A stretch of DNA of 64,000 nucleotides, from contig CABRFZ010000009.1 of the NCBI GenBank assembly GCA_902470365.1, forward strand, positions 4,021-68,020. The letters run 5' to 3'. The notes under the pieces are model-generated. The model worked only from the letters and a program-made list of their open reading frames with translations. It was not told where the DNA came from and searched no databases. This stretch comes from an uncultured Collinsella sp. (GTDB lineage Bacteria > Actinomycetota > Coriobacteriia > Coriobacteriales > Coriobacteriaceae). The position numbers were made by a program, and so were the translations under genes. Below, piece after piece: positions 58,364-64,000 of this stretch (position 1 is its first letter; every line of letters starts with the position of its first letter).

Positions 58364-60610
58364 TTACGCATCCTTAGGTGATGACTTAGCAGAAGCAGAC
58401 TTGGCCTTGGTAGCGGCCTTTTTGGCAGCCGGTTTCTTGGTCGCGGAAGCCTTAGCAGCGGGCTTTGCCTTCGCCTTAGCCGGAGCCTTCTTGGCAGCCG
58501 CGGGCTTGGGCTTCACCGAGGACGTGCGCTTCTTGGGCGCAGCCTTGGGCTCCTCAACCACTGGCGGCTTGTAGCTGCTGGGACCGCGGCGCTTAAGCAC
58601 CACACCAGCCAGGCCGGGCACCTTGATCTCGATGGAGTCCATCTGCCCGTTCCAGGGATAGGGCTCGCTCGAGCAGGTGTAAGGCTCCTCGCCGGCATAG
58701 CCGCTGCCGCCAAACTCGGGACGGTCGGAATCGAAGATGACCTCCCAGTCACCCTCGCGCGGCACGCCCACACGGAAGCTCTCGTAGCTCGCCGGATCAA
58801 AGTTGATCAGGATCACCAGGTCGTCGTCGATGTCCTCGCCCTGGCGCACAAAGCTCACGATGGACTGCTTGGAGTTGTCCGCATCGATCCAGGTAAAGCC
58901 GTCGTCGGTGTATCCGCGCTCGTACAGGGCGGGCTCTGCGGTGTACAGGTGATTGAGCGCCTTGATAAACGCCTGATGATGCTTGTGAGTCTCGTACTCC
59001 TCGGTCAGGAACCACTGAATGGACTCGTAGTAGCGCCACTCAATAAACTGGCCAATCTCGTTGCCCATAAAGTTGAGCTTGGCACCGGGATGCGTCATCT
59101 GGTAGAAGGCGAGCGTGCGCAGGCCGGCAAACTGGCGCCACCAGTCGCCCGGCATGCGGCCGATGAGCGAACACTTGCCGTGCACGACCTCGTCGTGGCT
59201 CAGCGGGCAGATGAAGTTCTCGGTAAAGGCGTACATGATGGAGAACGTGAGCAGGCCGTGGTTGCCGGGGCGCCACGGAAAATCGGTCTGCATGTAGTGC
59301 AGGGTGTCGTTCATCCAGCCCATGTCCCACTTGTAGTGGAAGCCCAGGCCGCCGTCCTGCGGCGGATAGGTCACGAGTGGCCACGCGGTGGACTCCTCGG
59401 CCATCATCATCACGTCGGGGAAGTGAGCCTCCACGGCGCAGTTGACCTGACGGATAAACGCGCTGGCGTCCAGGTCCTCCTCGGTACCGTACTTGTTGAA
59501 CTTCTTTTGGCCCGGATCGTCGATGCCAAAGTTGAGGTACAGCATGCTGGACACGCCGTCCATGCGAATGCCGTCCACGTGGAAGTTCTCGAGCCAGTAC
59601 AGCACGTTGGAGACCAGGAAGGAGCGGACCTCTCCGCGGGCGAAGTCGAACTTGTGCGTGCCCCAGTTGGGGTGAATCTCGTGCTCAAACAGCATGTGGC
59701 CGTTAAAGGTGGCAAGGCCGTGGGAGTCGGCGCAAAAACCGCCGGGTACCCAGTCCATGATCACGCCGATGCCCGCCTCGTGGCACGCATCGATAAAGTG
59801 CATGAGCTGCTGCGGGTTGCCGTAGCGCGACGTGGCGGCGTAGTAGCCGGTCGTCTGGTAGCCCCAGGAGCCGTCGAAAGGATGCTCCATGAGCGGCATG
59901 ACCTCGATATGCGTATAGCCCATATCTCGCACATAGTTCACGAGCTCCACCGACAGGTCGTCGTAGGTGTAGAACTCGCCGCGCTGCGCGGGGAAGGGGT
60001 CCATGGGGCCGGGGAAGTTGCCGTACTCGTCGGGCTCGCCCTGCGGCGCGTCGCCGTGACGTTTCCACGAGCCAATATGCACCTCGTAGATGTTAAGGGG
60101 CTGCGACATGTGGTTGTGGCTGGCGCGGCGCTTGAGCCACGCGGCGTCGTTCCACTGGTAGCCATCGAGGGTCCACAGCACGCTGGCGGTACCCGGAGGG
60201 CACTCGGCCTTAAAGGCGTACGGATCGGCCTTGTAGAGTTTTTCGCCCTCGTTGGTCTCGATAAGGTACTTATAGAGCTGACCCTGCTCGGCGCCAGGAA
60301 TAAAGCCTTCCCAAATAGCGCTCGTATGCATGGGCACCAGCGGGTTGGCTTGCTCGTCCCAGTCGTTAAATTCGCCAATGACGTGGACGCTCTTTACGTC
60401 GGGTGCCCAAACGCAAAAGCGCCAGCCACGCGTGCGGTTCTGCGTGTCGGGGTGAGCGCCCATCTTTTCCCAGCTGCGCTCCCACGTGCCGATGCCAAAT
60501 AGGTAGACATCGTCCTTGGTAAGCTCCGGTGCATGCGGGGCGGCTTTACGGGTAGCGGGCTTTTTGGTTGCTGGCTTTAGCTTTGTATCGCTCACGTTTG
60601 ATCCCATCAT
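58364..60610 (-). CDS. glgB: 1,4-alpha-glucan branching enzyme with basic N- and C-terminal extensions
   Basis: A 748-residue GH13 branching enzyme. A short basic lead (KLKPATKKPATRKAAPH) precedes CBM48 (VHVIGEFNDW), then the catalytic barrel with EVHIGSWKR, VMPLMEHPFDGSWGYQTTG, VDGIRMDGVSSMLYLNFG (nucleophile Asp), MMAEESTAWP (acid/base Glu) and PLSHDEVVHGK. The last ~75 residues are Lys/Ala-rich (KPAAAKKAPAKAKAKPAAKA and more), like the glgA tail. The start is uncertain: ATG 60610 is given; GTG 60595 (after GGGATC) is a good alternative, and TTG 60655 is unlikely. It is the first gene of the glg block. Confidence 0.94.
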   Translation of the reverse strand: MMGSNVSDTKLKPATKKPATRKAAPHAPELTKDDVYLFGIGTWERSWEKMGAHPDTQNRTRGWRFCVWAPDVKSVHVIGEFNDWDEQANPLVPMHTSAIWEGFIPGAEQGQLYKYLIETNEGEKLYKADPYAFKAECPPGTASVLWTLDGYQWNDAAWLKRRASHNHMSQPLNIYEVHIGSWKRHGDAPQGEPDEYGNFPGPMDPFPAQRGEFYTYDDLSVELVNYVRDMGYTHIEVMPLMEHPFDGSWGYQTTGYYAATSRYGNPQQLMHFIDACHEAGIGVIMDWVPGGFCADSHGLATFNGHMLFEHEIHPNWGTHKFDFARGEVRSFLVSNVLYWLENFHVDGIRMDGVSSMLYLNFGIDDPGQKKFNKYGTEEDLDASAFIRQVNCAVEAHFPDVMMMAEESTAWPLVTYPPQDGGLGFHYKWDMGWMNDTLHYMQTDFPWRPGNHGLLTFSIMYAFTENFICPLSHDEVVHGKCSLIGRMPGDWWRQFAGLRTLAFYQMTHPGAKLNFMGNEIGQFIEWRYYESIQWFLTEEYETHKHHQAFIKALNHLYTAEPALYERGYTDDGFTWIDADNSKQSIVSFVRQGEDIDDDLVILINFDPASYESFRVGVPREGDWEVIFDSDRPEFGGSGYAGEEPYTCSSEPYPWNGQMDSIEIKVPGLAGVVLKRRGPSSYKPPVVEEPKAAPKKRTSSVKPKPAAAKKAPAKAKAKPAAKASATKKPAAKKAATKAKSASAKSSPKDA

Positions 60611-60831
60611 GACGCGGCAGCGTGTTGCCTTGGTGACTAGATGCGAAAGGTCCAAGGCTGCACGAATCGAAGGGACGGCGATAGTTCTATGATTCGTTCC
60701 ACCTCGCGTGCACGGTGGAACTTTCGGCAGAAACTACGATAACACCTGTACGTTAGTTTTATGGACGAAAGTGGATTTGCGGCGGCGTTTAATCGGTAAG
60801 CGCCATGTTTATACCACTGGCAGAATTGCCG

Positions 60832-60857
60832 TGGTAAAACTCTTGACAGTTTTACCA
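60832..60857. promoter_or_regulatory. Perfect 10-6-10 palindromic operator over a consensus -35, between glgB and the HAD gene
   Basis: TGGTAAAACT (60832-60841) and AGTTTTACCA (60848-60857) are perfect inverted repeats around CTTGAC. The spacer and first arm base supply TTGACA (60843-60848), a consensus -35 on the plus strand, although no clear -10 stands 17 bases on. Repressor binding here would block the HAD promoter and possibly the divergent glgB promoter. Confidence 0.6.
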
Positions 60858-60888
60858 ATTAGGGTTTCAAAACTGTTAGGCTGACGTT

Positions 60889-60906
60889 TGGTAAAACGTT
60901 TTTAGC
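60889..60906. promoter_or_regulatory. Second LacI-type operator candidate before the HAD gene
   Basis: TGGTAAAACGTTTTTAGC is an imperfect 18-bp palindrome with central CG, 35 bases before the HAD start. It shares TGGTAAAAC with the site at 60832 and with the minus-strand site at 51053-51036. Confidence 0.55.
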
Positions 60907-60941
60907 AGGTTGTTCACCATTTGACATCGAAAGGTTCGTTT

Positions 60942-61631
60942 ATGTCCCATACCGCCGCTCCCAAGGTTGCTTTTATTTTCGATTGCGACGGCACACTGGT
61001 TAATAGCACCCCCGTTTGGGCCTATGCCCAGCCCGAGTTATTGCACCGCCACGGTGTCGACGTGACGGTCGACGATTTTGCCCAGTTTGAGCATTTGTCG
61101 CTGGAGGATGAGTGCCAGGCCTACCACGACACGTGGGGCATTGGCGTGAATGGTGAGGAGCTCTATCGCGAGCTGAGCGATATTCTGATCGATGGCTACT
61201 CCAAGGTGCCTCCGCGCGAGGGTCTCCTGGCATTTTTGGAGCAGGCGAAGGCGGCGGGTATTGCCATGTGCGTGGCCACATCCACGCCGGCCGAGCTGGT
61301 TAAGTCTGCGCTTGCGGGTGCCGGGCTCGATGCCTACATGGAGTTTGTGACCACCACGGGCGAGGCAGGTCGCTCTAAGCAGTTCCCCGACGTATACGAG
61401 CTGGCGCTGCGCCGCCTTGAGGAGCGCCATGGGCACAAGTTTGAGCGCGCTTGGGTGTTTGAGGACGCCGTCTTTGGCCTAAAGAGCTCTGGCACCGCCG
61501 GCTTTAAGCGTGTAGGTATTTATGACCCGCATGGCCGCATGAAGCGCGACGACGTATGCGCCAACTGCGATATCTTTATCGACAGCTACGAGGAGCTTGA
61601 CTTGGCCCGCGTGCTTTCGTTTGAGGGATAG
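60942..61631 (+). CDS. HAD-superfamily hydrolase / beta-phosphoglucomutase-like
   Basis: A 229-residue HAD phosphatase or phosphomutase. It has motif I FDCDGTLVNS (nucleophile Asp and +2 Asp), motif II VATSTP, and motif III/IV VFEDAVFGLKSSGTAGFKRVGI with a lysine-containing TGEAGRSKQFPDVYE segment between. The helical cap follows motif I (C1 type). It may act on a sugar phosphate from glycogen or maltose breakdown, since an operator resembling that of the GH13-GH77 gene lies before it, but specificity is inference. ATG 60942 follows GAAAGG. The next gene starts 10 bases after its stop. Confidence 0.82.
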   Translation: MSHTAAPKVAFIFDCDGTLVNSTPVWAYAQPELLHRHGVDVTVDDFAQFEHLSLEDECQAYHDTWGIGVNGEELYRELSDILIDGYSKVPPREGLLAFLEQAKAAGIAMCVATSTPAELVKSALAGAGLDAYMEFVTTTGEAGRSKQFPDVYELALRRLEERHGHKFERAWVFEDAVFGLKSSGTAGFKRVGIYDPHGRMKRDDVCANCDIFIDSYEELDLARVLSFEG

Positions 61632-61640
61632 GCGAGGGCT

Positions 61641-62282
61641 GTGGCTTGCAAGGTATTAGTGGTCTGCGGCTCGCCCGTAGTGGCGAGCGCGGATCTGTTG
61701 CGTAGGCTAGCAGGGGAGTGCGACCACGTTGTCGCCGTGGACCGCGGACTCGACGCGCTGCTGGGCGCCGGCCTGGGCTGCGACGTATATGTAGGAGATG
61801 CCGACACGGTAAGCGATACGGGCCGCGCGCTGGTCGATGCCGCCACCGACTTTGAAGTTGAGCGCCATGATCCGTACAAGGACTATACCGATCTAGCGCT
61901 GGCGCTCGATTCCGTCCGCCGTCGCTGGCCGGGTGCCGAAGTGGTTGCGACCTGCGCCACCGGCGGCCGTCCGGACATGGCGCTTTCCGTACTGGGGCTG
62001 CTTGCAGGCTATGAGGATGCCCCTGTCTGGATTGCCGAGGACAAGGTGGTCGCTCGCATCCTCCACGCGGGCGAATCGTGGACTATCGAAGGCGCTAAAG
62101 GCAAGACGTTCTCCATCATCGCCATTGCCCCAAACACCGAGGTAAGCGAACACGGCCTAGAATGGGAACTAAATCATTCCCCCCTAGGACTCTTGGCTGA
62201 CACTGGCATCTCTAATGTCGTCCGGAAAACGGCCAAGATCCAAGTCCACCAAGGAACCGCAATCGCTTACCTCTACAAGTAA
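61641..62282 (+). CDS. Thiamine pyrophosphokinase
   Basis: A 213-residue enzyme transferring pyrophosphate from ATP to thiamine. It shows VVAVDRGLDALL, GDADTVS (the metal-binding GD-D box), KDYTDLALAL (D-TD motif) and TGGRPDMALSVL. The C-terminal beta-sandwich that binds thiamine is present (GLEWELNHSPLGL). The start is GTG 61641 just after the HAD gene; a weak GAGGG lies before it. It is followed by a palindromic hairpin and tRNA-Ala. Confidence 0.88.
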   Translation: MACKVLVVCGSPVVASADLLRRLAGECDHVVAVDRGLDALLGAGLGCDVYVGDADTVSDTGRALVDAATDFEVERHDPYKDYTDLALALDSVRRRWPGAEVVATCATGGRPDMALSVLGLLAGYEDAPVWIAEDKVVARILHAGESWTIEGAKGKTFSIIAIAPNTEVSEHGLEWELNHSPLGLLADTGISNVVRKTAKIQVHQGTAIAYLYK

Positions 62283-62307
62283 GGTGCCGCCGCGTGAGGG
62301 TTTTATC

Positions 62308-62369
62308 GGGACGGTGGGTTAATTGACTGATTTTGCCGAAGTCATAATCAGTCAATTCAGCCCCGTCCC
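62308..62369. repeat. Palindromic hairpin after thiamine pyrophosphokinase gene
   Basis: Outer GGGACGG/CCGTCCC (62308-62314 with 62363-62369) and inner AATTGACTGATT/AATCAGTCAATT (62321-62332 with 62346-62357) form a long imperfect stem with a 13-base loop. It looks like a REP-type element; I see no second copy in the window. Confidence 0.65.
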
Positions 62370-62410
62370 AGGAAAACACGTAAGTGCGAGAATCAACCCA
62401 AAAAAACTTC

Positions 62411-62439
62411 TTGCACAACTAAGAATCTTCCCCTATAGT
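62411..62439 (+). promoter_or_regulatory. Promoter of tRNA-Ala
   Basis: TTGCAC (62411-62416) and TATAGT (62434-62439) are spaced by exactly 17 bases, and the tRNA begins 14 bases after the -10 box. A good stable-RNA promoter. Confidence 0.7.
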
Positions 62440-62452
62440 ATCTCCTCGTCAC

Positions 62453-62528
62453 GGGGGCGTAGCTCAGCTGGGAGAGCGCTTGACTGGCAGTCAAGAGGTC
62501 AGGGGTTCGATCCCCCTCGTCTCCACCA
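62453..62528 (+). tRNA. tRNA-Ala (anticodon GGC)
   Basis: A 76-base cloverleaf with encoded CCA. The acceptor stem is GGGGGCG with CGTCTCC (two G-U pairs). The anticodon stem CTTGA/TCAAG encloses CTGGCAG, giving anticodon GGC (Ala). The T-arm is AGGGG/CCCCT around TTCGATC. It stands alone between the thiamine gene and the LoaP leader. Confidence 0.95.
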
Positions 62529-62542
62529 TCGTGAATGCAAAG

Positions 62543-62569
62543 GCCTTCGGAATTCCGAAGGCTTTTTTT
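62543..62569 (+). terminator. Terminator of tRNA-Ala
   Basis: GCCTTCGG (62543-62550) pairs with CCGAAGGC (62555-62562) around AATT and runs into TTTTTTT. It starts 14 bases after the tRNA. Confidence 0.85.
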
Positions 62570-63056
62570 GATGCCAAAACACCACGCGCTGCAAACCCCA
62601 CCTACGCCAACAAAAAGTTGCACAATTTATTTCCCATGTCTGTACATAGTTTGTTATACAAAAGCAATTACCAGTGCAGCTCGCCGTTCCATTTGTGCTT
62701 AAGGAACGCCCCTAATCACCGCCAATACCTCAATAACCTGCATCAATGTGAACAACATTCCAAAACAACACCCTTGAACACGCTAAATGAACGATATGTT
62801 GTCCACCACAATCCAAATCAGTTTCGTTACCAGCTTGTGCTAGGATACTTAGCGTTACATGAGTTCAACTGTGCTCACGGCTTTAGCAAGCCACAAAGCG
62901 CAGGGTCGATCAGCATCCGGCCGTAACGGCGGTGCCAGAAACACCACGAGCTCCAATAAAGAAGTCATGCGACGTTATTTATTTGTAGTGAGTATTATGT
63001 CAAATGCAAATAATTAATTGTTGTATGCCAAAACGTAGCAGTCCTACAGCTGTTTG

Positions 63057-63098
63057 CGTGCGGTCCAGTTTTGTTCCCGCTTGACTGGCTCGCACGCA
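63057..63098 (+). other. Leader hairpin 1 upstream of the LoaP-like gene
   Basis: GCGTGCG (63057-63063) pairs with CGCACGC (63092-63098); inside, CCAGT (63066-63070) pairs with ACTGG (63085-63089). The loop holds TTTTGTTCCCGCTTG. It lies about 200 bases before the LoaP start. Confidence 0.5.
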
Positions 63099-63210
63099 GC
63101 CAGCTGGGGTCGCGGTCATTTTTGCGATACACGTCCGCGATTCTAGCAACTGCTTCTATACATACCGTTCACGGTGGGGCAGAGCCACGTGCTTGTCTGA
63201 CTGGGCTCAG

Positions 63211-63269
63211 GGTTTGAATATGGAGCGCCTTCGCGCACAAGCGCCCTGGCGAAGCCATACCCAAACCCC
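63211..63269 (+). other. Large leader stem directly before the LoaP-like gene
   Basis: GGGTTTG/CAAACCC (63211-63217 with 63263-63269), TATGG/CCATA (63220-63224 with 63256-63260) and CTTCGC/GCGAAG (63230-63235 with 63250-63255) stack into one long hairpin with a 5-base bulge. The ribosome site follows 22 bases later. No T-run follows. Confidence 0.6.
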
Positions 63270-63305
63270 GTTGGCCACACGTAAGACAGCAAGGGGGTGG
63301 TGCTC

Positions 63306-63851
63306 GTGTGGTATGTGATCCAGGTCATTAACGGTCGCGAAGACGTAATGCGCGAGCGCATTGAGCGCATGGTGCCGGCTGGTGCCATGCAGGAGCTTTT
63401 TTATCCCCAATTTCAAACCGAGATCAAAATACACGGCGAATGGGTCAATACGACCAAGCCGCTCTTTCCCGGTTATCTTATCTGCGACACGACAGATCCC
63501 CGAACCGTGCAACAGTATCTGCTGCGCATGGACGACTTTGCCCGGGTGCTTTCCCAGGACGGTCAGTTTGTGCCGCTGGCAAAAGAAGAGGCTCAACTCA
63601 TAAGCAGCTTTACGCATAGGGGAGACCGCGTAGTGCCCATGAGTGAGGCCCTAAAAGACGGCGACCAGGTCGTAGTAACCGCTGGTCCGCTACTGGGCCA
63701 CGAAGGCCTTATCAAAACCATTAACAGACGCAAAAGCACAGCTTTTTTGGAGCTCAACCTGTGCGGCCGACGCGTAACCACCCGCGTTGGCCTCGCCGTG
63801 CTTTCGGCCGAGCAGCGCGTCATGCGCAACCTTAAAAAGGCGATCGCCTAG
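63306..63851 (+). CDS. LoaP/NusG-like transcription antitermination factor
   Basis: A 181-residue NusG paralogue. The NGN domain opens WYVIQVINGREDVMRERIERM and includes KPLFPGYLICDT; a KOW domain follows (LKDGDQVVVTAGPLLGHEGL). LoaP-type factors bind RNA polymerase and a leader hairpin to prevent termination in long polysaccharide or secondary-metabolite operons. GTG 63306 is chosen, 8 bases after AAGGGGG; in-frame GTGs at 63297 and 63300 overlap that site. It is followed after 66 bases by the next gene of probably the same operon. Confidence 0.85.
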   Translation: MWYVIQVINGREDVMRERIERMVPAGAMQELFYPQFQTEIKIHGEWVNTTKPLFPGYLICDTTDPRTVQQYLLRMDDFARVLSQDGQFVPLAKEEAQLISSFTHRGDRVVPMSEALKDGDQVVVTAGPLLGHEGLIKTINRRKSTAFLELNLCGRRVTTRVGLAVLSAEQRVMRNLKKAIA

Positions 63852-63865
63852 TTGCAGGCGATCGC
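63839..63865 (+). other. Palindromic hairpin spanning the end of the LoaP-like gene
   Basis: GCGATCGCC (63840-63848) pairs with GGCGATCGC (63857-63865). Each arm is itself palindromic. The LoaP stop codon lies in the loop. There is no T-run; it may be an intercistronic processing or pause site. Confidence 0.45.
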
Positions 63866-63917
63866 TACACAGAACAGAGAGGATTCCCGACCCGGGGACG
63901 AAGTCTTGGAAGAAAAC

Positions 63918-64000
63918 ATGTCGGATAAAACTCAATTTGCAACGGATGCGCCCGCGGGGGCGGCGCTGATTGCTCAGGCCATGGATCGACGTGAGGGCGC
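63918..64000 (+). CDS. Start of an unidentified gene, cut by the window end
   Basis: The frame MSDKTQFATDAPAGAALIAQ continues open to base 64000 (27 codons). GGAAG lies 6 bases before the ATG. It is 66 bases after the LoaP-like gene and on the same strand, so it is likely the first structural gene of the LoaP operon. Too little is visible to name it; an in-frame upstream TTG at 63906 is an alternative start. Confidence 0.6.
   Translation, partial: MSDKTQFATDAPAGAALIAQAMDRREG

Larger units (their letters stand above)
62570..63305 (+). promoter_or_regulatory. Long non-coding leader region before the LoaP-like gene
   Basis: There is no credible gene in these 736 bases. The first ~270 bases are AT-rich. 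An extended -10 (TGCTAGGAT, 62838-62846) could start a ~450-base leader. It would contain stem CTGTGC/GCGCAG with inner GGCTT/AAGCC (62869-62903), hairpin GCCG-TAA-CGGC (about 62920-62930), hairpin GCGTGCG/CGCACGC with CCAGT/ACTGG inside (63057-63098) and a large stem at 63211-63269. Such a leader fits an antiterminator-controlled operon. Confidence 0.5.

Noticed and set aside
62480..62926. 148-codon frame starting in tRNA-Ala
   Set aside because: It begins inside the tRNA, crosses its terminator and has no ribosome site or family features.
62838..62935. c-di-GMP (GEMM) riboswitch before the LoaP-like gene
   Set aside because: Some stems and an AAAGC segment look similar, but the conserved GEMM core and tetraloop receptor are not convincing; kept only as an unnamed structured leader.

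Overview
The window looks like chromosomal DNA of a GC-rich Coriobacteriia member, most likely Collinsella or a close relative. That is an inference from gene content (glycogen locus with glgC/glgD, single-chain L-serine dehydratase, LoaP-type NusG paralogue, exported CbiK) and codon use; no rRNA or other marker is present to confirm it.

Layout. 1-7.1 kb (+): the end of PTS enzyme I, two tandem 1-phosphofructokinase-family kinases, a CCA-adding-type enzyme, two identical tRNA-Glu genes, a flippase-like membrane protein and a TetR regulator. 7.2-8.7 kb (-): a radical SAM protein. 8.8-30.9 kb: a visibly more GC-rich cobalamin island. Its minus-strand arm (exported CbiK, a small lipoprotein, and a binding-protein/permease/ATPase importer) lies behind a cobalamin riboswitch. 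Its plus-strand arm is a tightly overlapping 17-gene run from cbiF to cbiJ, carrying most anaerobic corrin-ring steps and the nucleotide-loop assembly steps. The island is bracketed by copies of a dispersed repeat whose first 22 bases are identical at both ends. 30.9-36.2 kb (-): a MacAB-type exporter with its membrane-fusion protein, and an L,D-transpeptidase. 36.4-39.6 kb (-): serine dehydratase and metK. 39.9-47.1 kb (+): gltX, priA, def, fmt, rsmB. 47.3-60.6 kb (-): a zinc-ribbon protein, a GH13-GH77 fusion enzyme and the glycogen genes glgA, glgD, glgC, glgP, glgB. 60.9-64 kb (+): a HAD phosphatase/mutase, thiamine pyrophosphokinase, tRNA-Ala, a long leader, a LoaP-like antiterminator and the start of the next gene.

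How it works together. The glycogen block makes ADP-glucose (GlgC/D), polymerises it (GlgA), branches it (GlgB) and breaks it down (GlgP plus the GH13-GH77 enzyme). Palindromic LacI-type operator candidates lie before the GH13-GH77 gene and between glgB and the HAD gene. The cobalamin island makes most of adenosylcobalamin from cobalt-sirohydrochlorin onward, but cbiL, a cytoplasmic cobaltochelatase and a cobalt transporter are not in the window.

Most unusual structures: two copies of a nested palindrome with a conserved core and covarying stem; four copies of a second, 69-base palindromic repeat, one truncated at the island edge; histone-H1-like Lys/Ala tails on both GlgA and GlgB; a CobU-like/CobC fusion; and a 77-codon unknown gene embedded in the cbi operon.
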